Shown here piece by piece: positions 15,520 to 24,773 of a stretch of 64,000 nt of DNA. The position numbers and the translations under genes are program-made. Source of the DNA: Lachnospiraceae bacterium. Lineage in GTDB: Bacteria > Bacillota > Clostridia > Lachnospirales > Lachnospiraceae. The stretch is from NCBI GenBank assembly GCA_017617545.1, contig JAFZVZ010000001.1, forward strand, positions 1-64,000. Direction: 5' to 3'. Below the pieces are notes generated by a model, which was given only the letters and a program-made list of their open reading frames with translations, was not told where the DNA came from and searched no databases. How positions within the stretch are numbered: the first letter of the stretch is position 1; each line of letters begins with the position of its first letter.

Positions 15520-17244
15520 ATGGCTAAGAAAGCAAAAATCACGGTTCATCCGTCGTTTGAGATCGGTGAGATCTCGGATGAGCTGTTCTCGGCATTTCTC
15601 GAGCCGATCGGCACGATGGTCAACGGCACGATGTTCAATCCGAAGCATCCGACGGCCGATGAGCAGGGCTTCCGCACCGACGTGATCAACGCGCTGAAGG
15701 CGACGGGCCTTCCGGCTGTGCGCCTTCCCGGCGGCAACTTCGTGTCGGCTTGGCAGTGGAAGGATTCGATCGGACCGATGTCGGAGCGCAAGGTGCATCT
15801 CGACCCGGCGTGGTACCAGGTCATCCCGAACAATGTCGGCCACGACGAGTACCTGCAGTGGGCGGAGAAGATCGGCACGAAGTCTCTGTACACGGTCAAC
15901 ATGGGAACCGGCCGCACGCAGGACGCGATGGACTGCGTGGAATACACGAACTTCCCGGGCGGCACGTACTGGTCGGATCTTCGTATCAAGAACGGTCATG
16001 AGAAGCCGTACGGCGTGAAGACGTGGTATCTCGGCAACGAGATGGACGGCCCGTGGCAGCTCGGTTCGTGGGACAAGGACCCGCGCGCTTACGGCGTGAT
16101 GGTCAACGAGACCTCGAAGGCGATGAAGTGGATCGACGCGTCCATCAAGACGGGCGTTTGCGGTTCCTCCGCGCCGTTCATGGAGCATTTTCCGGATTGG
16201 GATGAGGCGGCGCTCGACGTGTGCTACGACACGGTCGACTACCTCTCCGTCCATCATTATCACAGCGCGCCTCCCGGAGACACCAAGGCTCTGCTCGGCG
16301 GCGCACTCTACTACGAGGATTTCATCAACACGCTGACCGCGATGTGCGACTACGTGCAGTCGAAGCACCGCTCGCCGAAGAAGATGATGATCTCCTTCGA
16401 CGAGTACGGCGGAATGGTTCGCCCGAACTCCCCGCTGCATCCCGGCTGGGGCCGCTACAACATGGCTCGTTCGCACTACCGCTTCAACCCGGAGAGACCG
16501 TATCTGTTCCACGATCCCGACAAGATGCCCGAGCGTCGCTTCCCGGGCGGGGACCTCACGCAGATGCTTTCGATGACGTCGATCCAGCTTGCGCTTCTGC
16601 GCCACGCGGACCGCGTGAAGATCGGCTGCATGACTGGCGGTCTGGGCGCTCTGTGCGCTTCGAACCACGACAATGTATGGCGCTCGGCTTCGCACTACGC
16701 GTTCATGCAGATGCTCTCCTTCGCGAAGGGCACCTCGCTGCAGGTCGCTGTCGAAAGCGAGACCTACGACATGCCCGGCTACGCGATCGATGACACGTCG
16801 CAGTACGTTGGCAAGAACGGTGTTCCGTATGTGGATTCGGCCTGCGCCTGGGACAAGAAGTCCGGCCGTCTCGCGGTGTTCGTGATCAACCGCAACGAGA
16901 CCGAGGACTACGCGCTCTCGCTCGATGTGACCGGCTTCGGAAGCGATATCGCAGCCGCTCCGACCGTGGCAAGCATCGCGGAGGTTGTGGAGCCCGCGTG
17001 GCCGTTCGGCGGAGCTGCCAAGGAAGCGAAGAAGGCGCCTGCCGCCAAGGTTTCCTTCCCGAAGCTTTCCGGCTTTACGAAGTGCACGCACTACGAGATC
17101 TCCGGCGATCCCGAGGCACAGAGCGAGTACGGCAACGACGCGATCTTCGCGCCCGCGGTCAACAAGCGCTCCGGTTTTTCGGACGGCGCCGTGAAGGGCC
17201 ATATCAAGCCGTTGTCGTTCAACGTGTTCGTGCTTGAGAAGTAA
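15520..17244 (+). CDS. GH51 alpha-L-arabinofuranosidase
   Basis: 574 residues without a signal peptide, hence cytoplasmic. It cleaves terminal arabinofuranose from plant-derived arabino-oligosaccharides. The catalytic acid/base is E174 in WYLGNEMDGPWQ; the nucleophile is E295 in ISFDEYGG. The (beta/alpha)8 barrel is followed from about residue 400 by a beta-sandwich, with an Ala/Lys-rich insertion near 505-520. It starts 15 bases after the MATE stop; CTAAG and GGGG precede the ATG. No dedicated sugar importer lies nearby. Confidence 0.92.
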   Translation: MAKKAKITVHPSFEIGEISDELFSAFLEPIGTMVNGTMFNPKHPTADEQGFRTDVINALKATGLPAVRLPGGNFVSAWQWKDSIGPMSERKVHLDPAWYQVIPNNVGHDEYLQWAEKIGTKSLYTVNMGTGRTQDAMDCVEYTNFPGGTYWSDLRIKNGHEKPYGVKTWYLGNEMDGPWQLGSWDKDPRAYGVMVNETSKAMKWIDASIKTGVCGSSAPFMEHFPDWDEAALDVCYDTVDYLSVHHYHSAPPGDTKALLGGALYYEDFINTLTAMCDYVQSKHRSPKKMMISFDEYGGMVRPNSPLHPGWGRYNMARSHYRFNPERPYLFHDPDKMPERRFPGGDLTQMLSMTSIQLALLRHADRVKIGCMTGGLGALCASNHDNVWRSASHYAFMQMLSFAKGTSLQVAVESETYDMPGYAIDDTSQYVGKNGVPYVDSACAWDKKSGRLAVFVINRNETEDYALSLDVTGFGSDIAAAPTVASIAEVVEPAWPFGGAAKEAKKAPAAKVSFPKLSGFTKCTHYEISGDPEAQSEYGNDAIFAPAVNKRSGFSDGAVKGHIKPLSFNVFVLEK

Positions 17245-17251
17245 GAGGCGG

Positions 17252-17395
17252 CATTTTCCGAATTTGAATCGATTGACGCAATTGCGTCAATCGCCGCCGA
17301 ATGCGCGCCCGCGAAGCGGGCAGATTTCCGCTGCGCATTCGTGCGATCCGCCGGAGGCTATAAGGAAACGCTGATCAGGTCAGTGTTTCCTTATA
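17252..17395. other. Intergenic block of nested palindromes
   Basis: The 340-base gap between the GH51 and PglF-like genes holds a CATTTTCCG word (17252-17260) and a 22-bp perfect palindrome (17271-17292, core GACGCAATTGCGTC). It also has a GCCCGC/GCGGGC hairpin (17307-17321) enclosed by CGAATGCGC and GCGCATTCG arms. A last stem (17359-17374 with 17380-17395, arms with AAGGAAAC and GTTTCCTT) may end the GH51 transcript, though its T-run is weak. No gene is seen. Confidence 0.65.
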
Positions 17396-17481
17396 ATAAA
17401 CGATATGTAGAGGGTCAGTCTCGGACAGTTCACAAGACCTTGTGGAACGGTCCCCGGCTGACCCTGCTTTTGCCATAAGAC

Positions 17482-17510
17482 TTGCATTTTCGGGCGATAT
17501 GGTGTACACT
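17482..17510 (+). promoter_or_regulatory. Promoter at the head of the glycan locus
   Basis: TTGCAT (17482-17487), a 17-base spacer and TACACT (17505-17510). It lies about 75 bases before the PglF-like gene. The leader contains GTCCC and GGGAC arms around a TTTCG loop close to the start codon, and the usual GGAGG is displaced well upstream. Confidence 0.65.
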
Positions 17511-17585
17511 CATTCTGTATGACTATGGGGTGGAGAAAGAAAAATACGGAGGAAACCTGTCCCTTTCGGGGACGATATAGTCAAG

Positions 17586-19697
17586 ATGAGCAAGTCCGAA
17601 AAAAAGGTTAAACCGATGAAACGATTCTTCGGTAAGGAGCACTGGATCGGAGTATCTTTATTCCTCGCTCTTTACGATATCGTCGTTGTTGCCATGAGCT
17701 ATTTTCTCGCTTTATGGCTTCGTTTTGATTGTCGCTATTCGGAAATCCCGGCAGAATATTTGAGCGCATGGAAGCATTTTACGCCGATCTACATTGTACT
17801 GGCGATATTATGCTTCTATTTGTTGCGTCTTTATAAGAGTATCTGGCGGTTCGCGAGCTACAGCGAACTTCTTCGCACGATCGTCGCATCGATCATCACC
17901 ACGATCATCCACACGGTCGGAATCACCGCAATGATGCGGCTTCTGTTCGACACTTACACGATGCGCAGAATGCCGATCTCCTACTACATCATCGGCGCGA
18001 TCATCCAGTTCTGCTTCATCCTCGGCGCGCGGTTCGCGTACCGCTTCATCCTTATGATCAAGGCTGAGGCGCGCATCGGCAAGCCGAAGGGCGAGTGCGA
18101 CAACGTCATGGTCATCGGCGCGGGTTCGGCCGGCCAGATGATCGTCCGCGACATCAACAGCGCCGTGGAAGTCGGCGACCGCGTGGTGTGCGTCATCGAT
18201 GACAACAAGAACAAGCAGGGCCGCTATATCGACGGCGTGCCCGTAGTCGGCGGCCGCGAGCACATTCTCGAGGCTGCGGAGCGCTATCACGTAAAGAAGA
18301 TTTTCCTCGCAGTTCCTTCCGCGAGCATGGCGGAGCGCAGAGACATCCTTGCCATCTGCCAGGAGACCGGGTGCGAGCTCAAGAACCTGCCCGGCATGTA
18401 CCAGCTCGTCAACGGCGAGGTTTCGGTATCCAATCTTAAGAAAGTATCCATCGAGGATCTTCTCGGCCGCGACCCGATCCAGGTCGACATGGGCGAGGTC
18501 TTCGATTTTCTGCACGGCAAGACCGTTCTCGTGACGGGCGGCGGCGGATCGATCGGCAGCGAGCTCTGCCGGCAGGTGGCGGACCACCATCCGAAGCGCC
18601 TGATCATTTTCGACATCTACGAAAACAACGCGTATAACATCCAGCTGGAGCTTAGGGAGAAGCACCCGGAGCTCGATCTCGTGACGCTGATCGGTTCGGT
18701 GCGCGACTCGCGGAAAATGTTCCAGGTCTTCGAGCAGTACAAGCCCGATGTTGTCTACCACGCCGCGGCGCACAAGCACGTACCGCTCATGGAGGACAGC
18801 CCCTGCGAGGCGATCAAGAACAACGCGATCGGCACCTACAAGACCGCTTACGCGGCCATGGTTCACGGCTGCAAGCGCTTCGTTCTGATCTCCACCGACA
18901 AGGCGGTCAATCCTACCAACATCATGGGCGCTTCGAAACGTCTGTGCGAGATGATCATCCAGAGTTTCGACGCGAAGATCAAGGAGGGCAAGGCAGCGGA
19001 GATCCCGCAGCTCTTCACCCATTACACGAAGACGCGCGGCGGCAAGGAGAAGCTTGACCTGATGGCCAACGCGGACTTCTTCCGCAACATCAAGACCGAG
19101 TTTGTGGCCGTTCGCTTCGGCAACGTCCTCGGCTCGAACGGAAGCGTCATCCCGATCTTCAAGAAGCAGATCGAGAAGGGCGGCCCGGTCACGGTTACCC
19201 ACCCCGACATCATCCGCTATTTCATGACGATCCCCGAGGCCGTCAGCCTCGTTCTTCTTGCGGGCACGAACGCCCGCGGCGGCGAGATCTTTGTCCTTGA
19301 CATGGGCAGCCCGGTCAAGATCGACACGCTCGCGCGCAACCTGATCCGCCTCTCCGGTCTTAAGCCGGACGTGGATATCAAGATCGAATACACCGGCCTT
19401 CGCCCGGGAGAGAAACTCTACGAGGAGAAACTCATGGCCGAGGAAGGCCTCGAGAAGACGGAAAATGAGAAGATCCACATCGGAAGACCTCTGAAGTTTG
19501 ACATCGATCATTTTCTGGATGATCTTGACGACCTTATGGACGCGGCTTACGCGAACAGCCGCGACATCAAGCGCCTCGTTGCCGGCATGGTGAACACGTA
19601 TCACCAGGAGGGCGTGGACGCGATCCGCAGCGAGACGTATCGTCTGCTGATGGAGGAGGTCGGCGAAGGCAAGGTTACAGCGGAAGCGGATGATTGA
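17586..19697 (+). CDS. PglF/CapD-like UDP-N-acetylglucosamine 4,6-dehydratase (membrane form)
   Basis: 703 residues. Four or five N-terminal helices (about 20-165) are followed by a CoA-binding-like Rossmann domain (VMVIGAGSAGQMIVRDI) and then the catalytic dehydratase. The NAD loop VTGGGGSIGSELCRQ is near residue 316. Catalytic T-D-K lies in LISTDKAVNP, and the usual YxxxK is MGASK, both typical of PglF. The reaction gives UDP-4-keto-6-deoxy-GlcNAc, the first step toward bacillosamine-type sugars. The next gene encodes the matching aminotransferase. It is the first gene after the locus promoter. The start has a poor ribosome site; an in-frame ATG at 17616 is an alternative. Confidence 0.92.
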   Translation: MSKSEKKVKPMKRFFGKEHWIGVSLFLALYDIVVVAMSYFLALWLRFDCRYSEIPAEYLSAWKHFTPIYIVLAILCFYLLRLYKSIWRFASYSELLRTIVASIITTIIHTVGITAMMRLLFDTYTMRRMPISYYIIGAIIQFCFILGARFAYRFILMIKAEARIGKPKGECDNVMVIGAGSAGQMIVRDINSAVEVGDRVVCVIDDNKNKQGRYIDGVPVVGGREHILEAAERYHVKKIFLAVPSASMAERRDILAICQETGCELKNLPGMYQLVNGEVSVSNLKKVSIEDLLGRDPIQVDMGEVFDFLHGKTVLVTGGGGSIGSELCRQVADHHPKRLIIFDIYENNAYNIQLELREKHPELDLVTLIGSVRDSRKMFQVFEQYKPDVVYHAAAHKHVPLMEDSPCEAIKNNAIGTYKTAYAAMVHGCKRFVLISTDKAVNPTNIMGASKRLCEMIIQSFDAKIKEGKAAEIPQLFTHYTKTRGGKEKLDLMANADFFRNIKTEFVAVRFGNVLGSNGSVIPIFKKQIEKGGPVTVTHPDIIRYFMTIPEAVSLVLLAGTNARGGEIFVLDMGSPVKIDTLARNLIRLSGLKPDVDIKIEYTGLRPGEKLYEEKLMAEEGLEKTENEKIHIGRPLKFDIDHFLDDLDDLMDAAYANSRDIKRLVAGMVNTYHQEGVDAIRSETYRLLMEEVGEGKVTAEADD

Positions 19698-19749
19698 TTG
19701 CTGAGATGTGCATCAGTTAAAAAATGAAAATGCAATAAGGACACGAGAA

Positions 19750-21057
19750 ATGAGTATTTTGACAGATCCTCGATTTGCGGGGATAACACCGTTTGACAAG
19801 AAACTATGGCTTTCTTCGCCCACCATGCACGGGGAAGAGCAGAAATGGGTTGATGATGCGATCCAGACAAACTGGGTATCCACTGTCGGCGCCAACATCA
19901 ACGAAGTTGAGAAGCAGATCGCCGAATATGTCGGGGTAAAGTACGCCGTGGCATTGTCCGCAGGAACCGCGGCACTTCATCTTGCAACCAAGCTGGCCGG
20001 AGAGAAGCTTTACGGGCAGGCTCGTCCGAATGAGGGAACGCTGGCCGGCCGGAAAGTGTTCTGCAGCGATGTGACCTTCGACGCAAGCATCAATCCTGTG
20101 GCTTACGAGGACGGAGAAGCAGTATTTATCGATACCGAGTATGACACCTGGAACATGTGCCCGAAAGCACTTGAGAAGGCGTTTGAGATTTATCCGGAAG
20201 TTAAGCTGATCGTTGTTGCTCACCTCTATGGAACACCCGGCAAGATGGACGAGATTAAGGCAATTGCGGACCGACACGGAGCATTGATCGTTGAAGACGC
20301 TGCGGAGAGCCTCGGCGCAAAATATAAGCTGAACGGCCAATGGGTAGAAACCGGCTCGCTCGGCAATTACAATTGTATTTCATTTAACGGAAACAAGATC
20401 ATCACCGGCTCCGCCGGCGGAATGTTCCTGACGAACTCCAAGGAGGATGCGGACAAGGTTCGCAAGTGGTCCACGCAGTCACGCGAAGCAGCTCCGTGGT
20501 ATCAGCATGAGGAGGTCGGCTACAACTACCGTATGAGCAACATTGTTGCCGGCGTGGTTCGCGGACAGATCCCTCATCTGGACGAACATATCGCACAGAA
20601 GAAGGCGATTTATGAGCGTTACAAGGAGGCCTTTGCCGATCTTCCGGTGAAGATGAACCCGTTCGATGCAGAGAAGAGTGTACCGAACTACTGGCTTTCC
20701 TGTATGATCATCGATGAGGACGCGATGGCTCCGATGGTGCGCGGCGAGCAGGATTATCTGTACGAGCACGTGAGCGGCAAGAGCTCCCCGCAGGAGATCC
20801 TTGATGCGATAGCAGCATTTAACGCGGAGGGTCGTCCGATCTGGAAGCCCATGCACATGCAGCCGATCTACCGTACGCATGCATTTATCACTGCCGAAGG
20901 AAACGGTCGCGGCAGGAGCAATGCATATATTGCAGGCAGCGGCGCGGATGTCGGCGCAGACATTTTCCGAAGAGGACTGTGCCTGCCGAGCGACAACAAG
21001 ATGACGGCAGAGCAGCAGGCGACTGTGATAGAGATTATCAGAAGGTGCTTTTTGTAG
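19750..21057 (+). CDS. DegT/DnrJ/EryC1/StrS sugar aminotransferase (PglE-like)
   Basis: 435 residues from the ATG at 19750 (AAGGA upstream); the earlier in-frame GTG is rejected. A PLP-dependent type-I fold: LSAGTAALHLATKLAG binds the cofactor phosphate and the Schiff-base lysine is in SFNGNKIITGSAGGMF. The N-terminal LWLSSPTMHGEEQKWVDDAI and TNWVSTVG are typical of aminotransferases acting at C4 of UDP-4-keto-6-deoxy-GlcNAc. It would give UDP-4-amino-4,6-dideoxy-GlcNAc from the upstream enzyme's product. No PglD-type acetyltransferase follows; an ATP-grasp gene sits in that place. Confidence 0.9.
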   Translation: MSILTDPRFAGITPFDKKLWLSSPTMHGEEQKWVDDAIQTNWVSTVGANINEVEKQIAEYVGVKYAVALSAGTAALHLATKLAGEKLYGQARPNEGTLAGRKVFCSDVTFDASINPVAYEDGEAVFIDTEYDTWNMCPKALEKAFEIYPEVKLIVVAHLYGTPGKMDEIKAIADRHGALIVEDAAESLGAKYKLNGQWVETGSLGNYNCISFNGNKIITGSAGGMFLTNSKEDADKVRKWSTQSREAAPWYQHEEVGYNYRMSNIVAGVVRGQIPHLDEHIAQKKAIYERYKEAFADLPVKMNPFDAEKSVPNYWLSCMIIDEDAMAPMVRGEQDYLYEHVSGKSSPQEILDAIAAFNAEGRPIWKPMHMQPIYRTHAFITAEGNGRGRSNAYIAGSGADVGADIFRRGLCLPSDNKMTAEQQATVIEIIRRCFL

Positions 21058-21065
21058 GAGGGCGC

Positions 21066-22664
21066 ATGATTAAGATTCTGTTTACGGGAGTTGGCAGAAG
21101 AGTTGAATTACTTCAGGCATTCAGAAACGCTGCTCTTGTACTGAATAAAGACTTGATTATTTACGGCGCGGATATGGCGGGAACAGCCCCTGCACTGGCT
21201 TATTGTAACTATGTACGACGAGTCGTTGCAATGAAAGATCCCATGTATATCGACGACCTTCTTCATATTTGCAGGGAAGATAACATCGATCTGCTGATAC
21301 CGACGATCGACACGGATCTGCTGGTATTGGCAGAGAACAAGGAAAAGTTTGAGCAGATCGGTACGAAAGTATTGATCAGCGAGCCCGACAAAATCAGAAT
21401 TTGCCGGGATAAGAACAACACGAGTGAGTTTTTTGTCAAGTGCGGACTGCAGGCGCCCATGCCGGTTAACGATTGGAGAGAATACAGAGCAGGATACCCG
21501 GCATTTATCAAGCCGAAGGACGGATCCAGCAGTATTAACGCTTATAAGGTTGACAATGTTGAAACGCTGAAAGTATACGCAGAACAGATTGAAGATTATA
21601 TTGTACAGCCTTTTGTGAGCGGACGGGAATATACCATTGATATCTTTTGCGACTGGAACGGGGAACCGGTAAGCATAGTTCCGCGCGAGCGCGTGCAGGT
21701 CAGATCCGGGGAAGTGTTAAAAACCAGGATCTTCATGGATGATCAGATGATCAATGAGGCAAGGAGTCTCTGTAGAGAATATAAGCCCTGCGGACCGATC
21801 ACGGTGCAGTTAATCCGGGATGAGGCAGGCGTAGACTGGTTTATCGAGATCAATCCCCGATACGGCGGCGGCGCACCGTTGTCAATGAAGGCGGGGGCAA
21901 GAAGCGCCGAAACGGTTTTGAAGTTGCTTGATAATGAAAGGATAGAGTATCAGGGTGACATTGCCGATGGGGCGGTCTATTCCCGTTTCGACCAGTCTGT
22001 GTGTATCAGTGAAGGAAAACGTCAGATCAAGGGCGTAATTTTTGATCTGGATGATACATTGTACAGTGAAAAGGAATACGTACAATCAGGATATAAAGCG
22101 GTCAGCGATTATCTGGGCGGCGGATATGAAGAAAAGCTTCAGGAGTTTTTTGCTGCAGGAAAACCGGCTATCGATGAACTCCTGAGAGAGCTCGGGCGTG
22201 AGGATGAGAAGTCTGATGCAATACATGCGTATCGCTATCACAAACCGACGATCCATTTGTTTCCCGGTGTTATGGAAACACTTGAGAGCCTAAAGTCAAA
22301 AGGGATTAAGATCGGGCTTATTACCGACGGAAGGCCGGAGGGGCAGAGAAATAAGATTGAGGCGCTGGGCATCGATAAGTGTTTTGATGACATTATCATT
22401 ACCGATGAGTTGGGCGGACCTCAGTTCAGAAAACCTTGTGACATTGCCTTTCGGATAATGGCGACCAAATGGAAATTGCCGACAAGCGAGATAGCTTATA
22501 TCGGTGATAATGTTTCCAAGGATTTTCAGGGGCCAAGACAAATCGGAATGGCTTCAATGCTTTTCCGTAATTCAAATGGTCTTTACTATGAAGACAGTGA
22601 GATCGTCAACGAAATTACCGTGGTTGATTCCTTCAAAATGATAGGGGATTTGTTATGTCAGTAA
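21066..22664 (+). CDS. ATP-grasp ligase fused to a HAD-family phosphatase
   Basis: 532 residues from the ATG at 21066, with GGAGG overlapping the previous stop region; the upstream in-frame extension is rejected. Residues about 1-300 are a carbamoyl-phosphate-synthase-like ATP-grasp (PAFIKPKDGSSSINAYKV, VQPFVSGREYTIDIFCDWNG, WFIEINPRYGGGAPLS). From about residue 320 a HAD domain begins: GVIFDLDDTLYSE, then LITDGRPEGQR and AYIGDNVSKDF, the three HAD motifs. ATP-grasp enzymes in glycan loci form amide bonds, for example acylating a 4-amino sugar. The HAD half may remove a phosphate from the acyl donor or a product. The fusion logic is inferred. Confidence 0.88.
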   Translation: MIKILFTGVGRRVELLQAFRNAALVLNKDLIIYGADMAGTAPALAYCNYVRRVVAMKDPMYIDDLLHICREDNIDLLIPTIDTDLLVLAENKEKFEQIGTKVLISEPDKIRICRDKNNTSEFFVKCGLQAPMPVNDWREYRAGYPAFIKPKDGSSSINAYKVDNVETLKVYAEQIEDYIVQPFVSGREYTIDIFCDWNGEPVSIVPRERVQVRSGEVLKTRIFMDDQMINEARSLCREYKPCGPITVQLIRDEAGVDWFIEINPRYGGGAPLSMKAGARSAETVLKLLDNERIEYQGDIADGAVYSRFDQSVCISEGKRQIKGVIFDLDDTLYSEKEYVQSGYKAVSDYLGGGYEEKLQEFFAAGKPAIDELLRELGREDEKSDAIHAYRYHKPTIHLFPGVMETLESLKSKGIKIGLITDGRPEGQRNKIEALGIDKCFDDIIITDELGGPQFRKPCDIAFRIMATKWKLPTSEIAYIGDNVSKDFQGPRQIGMASMLFRNSNGLYYEDSEIVNEITVVDSFKMIGDLLCQ

Positions 22665-23443
22665 GTGAAGAGGAAAAAAGGAACTCTGATCCATATGGAA
22701 TCAAAGATATGCAGGAGTATCTGCTGAAGATATTGGTTGATATTGATGATTTCTGCAAGCGGAACGAAATTAACTACAGTCTAAATGGTGGAACTCTGTT
22801 AGGCGCGATCCGGCATAAGGGGTTTATTCCGTGGGACGATGATGCGGACATAATGTTCGACAGAAAAAACTATGAAAAATTCATAGAAAGATTTCAACAG
22901 AACCAACCTGACGAATATGAGATCATCGGGGATACTTGGGTAAAAAGAGTCACGCGAAAGGACAATCCCCGAAAGCAAATGGATGAGGGGTGTGTTGACC
23001 TGTTTGTGATGGATAATATTCCGAACAATCCCGTCGTTTCCAAGGTGAAGAACTTTACTCTTAAGGCCCTCCAGGGCATGTTAAAGAAGAAGATAGACTA
23101 CCGGCAGTATAAAGGAATAAACAAAGTACTGGTTGCCATAACACATGTCATGGGAAAACCGTTTGGAACGAAATTCAAACAGAAGATGTATATGAGCGTG
23201 TCCAAATGGGGAAACCGGAAGAAGACAAAAAAGAAAAACATATACAACTCTATGTTCAGACAAATAGGTTTGTTTGAATATTCGCAAGATATGATGGACA
23301 ATTATATCGATGTTGAATTCGAAAATACTGAGCTAAGGGGTATTTCCGATTATCACCAGTATCTGACCGTAGCGTATGGGGATTATATGAAATTACCGCC
23401 GGTTGAAAAGAGAAGGCCGATGCATAAAAAAGAACAACAGTAA
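22655..23443 (+). CDS. LicD-family phosphotransferase
   Basis: 262 residues. The LicD signature is clear: NYSLNGGTLLGAIRHKGFIP followed by WDDDADIMFDR. LicD proteins transfer phosphocholine or related phospho-alcohols from a CDP-linked donor to a glycan. The start overlaps the previous gene by ten bases, with AGGGGA before the ATG. The cytidylyltransferase-CobD-like fusion gene 2.1 kb downstream is the likely source of its donor. No choline kinase or choline transporter is present, which argues for a donor other than CDP-choline. Confidence 0.9.
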   Translation: MSVSEEEKRNSDPYGIKDMQEYLLKILVDIDDFCKRNEINYSLNGGTLLGAIRHKGFIPWDDDADIMFDRKNYEKFIERFQQNQPDEYEIIGDTWVKRVTRKDNPRKQMDEGCVDLFVMDNIPNNPVVSKVKNFTLKALQGMLKKKIDYRQYKGINKVLVAITHVMGKPFGTKFKQKMYMSVSKWGNRKKTKKKNIYNSMFRQIGLFEYSQDMMDNYIDVEFENTELRGISDYHQYLTVAYGDYMKLPPVEKRRPMHKKEQQ

Positions 23444-23461
23444 TTTGAGGTGACACGGATA

Positions 23462-24679
23462 ATGAACGTATTGTTTCTTACGGTGGGGCATATAGATGAT
23501 ATTGAAGAACGCACAATATACTGTGATCTGCTCCGATGTTTTTTGAAACATGGACACAGTGTTTATGCGTTAAGCCCCGGAAAGAAAGAAATACAAAGGC
23601 TGTCATGTTTCGGAGGAAAGGATAACTGTGTTATCGCTCATGTCGATATTGATATGATGCGGGGCGGTAAAAATATAATAAAAAAGGGTCTTTCCACACT
23701 GCAGGTGTCGAAAAAATACATTAAATCGATTAAGAATGGTTTTTCAAATGTAGTCTTTGATCTGGTGCTTTACAGCACGCCGCCGATCACGTTCAATAAG
23801 GCGGTTGAGTTCGTGAAGAAACGCGACAATGTAAGAACATATCTTTTGTTAAAAGACATTTTTCCTCAAAACGCGGTTGACCTTGGGATGATGAAAACAT
23901 CCGGATTGAAGGGCTTTATTTATCGATATTTCAGAAAGACAGAAAAGAAATTGTATCTGTTGTCAGATACTATCGGTTGTATGTCTCAGGCCAATATGGA
24001 TTATGTCATCGGGAATAATCCGGAGATTGATCCGTCCAACGTTGAGATATGTCCCAACAGTATTGAAGTAGTAGAAAAAAGAGTAAGCAAAGCCGACAGA
24101 CAGGCGATACGCGAGAAATACGGCATTCCTTCCGATAAGGTTGCGTTCATTTATGGTGGAAACCTTGGAAAGCCACAGGATATTCCGTTTGTGATCAAAT
24201 GCTTAAAAGCTTGCGAGGGGGAAGACAGAGCTTGTTTTGTCGTAGTCGGGGACGGAACGGAATATCGGACGCTAGATGACTACCAAACGAACTCCGGGCA
24301 GAAGAATTTTAAGCTGATAAGGAAAATTCCAAAGGAAGAATATGACATGTTGGTTGGTGCGTGTGATGTCGGACTGATCTTTCTGGATCACAGGTTTACA
24401 ATCCCGAATTTTCCGAGCAGATTACTTTCCTATATGCAAGTTGGAATTCCGGTTCTAGCGTGCACCGATACAAGTTCGGATATCGGCAAAGTTATTGTTG
24501 ACGCCGGATTTGGCTGGTGGTGCGAAAGCAACGATGAGAATGCGTTCGCAATGACGGTAAACGATGCGATTAATCAATACTCCGACCCGGATATGTACAA
24601 AAGGGAGACGGATTATCTGAACACATATTATTCGGTTGAGACGGCATACAGGATAATTACCGGGACGAGTTCCGAGTGA
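23462..24679 (+). CDS. Family 4 glycosyltransferase (WbuB-like)
   Basis: 405 residues from the ATG at 23462 (GAGGTG upstream); a GTG four codons earlier overlies that ribosome site. It has a two-Rossmann GT-B fold. The C-terminal half has VAFIYGGNLGKPQDIPFVIK, a donor-site region FIYGGN..VVGDGTEY, and an EEYDMLVGACDVGLIFLDHRF stretch in the position of the E-x7-E motif. It is cytoplasmic and acts on a lipid-linked acceptor. The N-terminal domain is close to amino-sugar transferases that add the second sugar after a PglC-type initiator, which is encoded next. Confidence 0.85.
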   Translation: MNVLFLTVGHIDDIEERTIYCDLLRCFLKHGHSVYALSPGKKEIQRLSCFGGKDNCVIAHVDIDMMRGGKNIIKKGLSTLQVSKKYIKSIKNGFSNVVFDLVLYSTPPITFNKAVEFVKKRDNVRTYLLLKDIFPQNAVDLGMMKTSGLKGFIYRYFRKTEKKLYLLSDTIGCMSQANMDYVIGNNPEIDPSNVEICPNSIEVVEKRVSKADRQAIREKYGIPSDKVAFIYGGNLGKPQDIPFVIKCLKACEGEDRACFVVVGDGTEYRTLDDYQTNSGQKNFKLIRKIPKEEYDMLVGACDVGLIFLDHRFTIPNFPSRLLSYMQVGIPVLACTDTSSDIGKVIVDAGFGWWCESNDENAFAMTVNDAINQYSDPDMYKRETDYLNTYYSVETAYRIITGTSSE

Positions 24680-24773
24680 TTCTGCAAAATGCCCGAACAT
24701 GTCGGAATTGTAACTGAGTAGTGAAAATACTGTTTGTATAATACTGTTTATATAAACATCAAACAGGTGATAT

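Noticed and set aside
15475..17202. Long minus-strand open frame opposite the arabinofuranosidase
   Set aside because: It is a GC-rich antisense shadow; the plus-strand frame carries clear GH51 catalytic residues.
17808..19604. Minus-strand frame of about 600 codons opposite the PglF-like gene
   Set aside because: It is a shadow of a well-supported gene, with low-complexity Asp/Val/Leu/Arg composition.
24720..24773. Promoter before the PglC-like gene
   Set aside because: TATAAT occurs in the gap, but no -35 at acceptable spacing was found; the AT-rich sequence makes chance matches likely.
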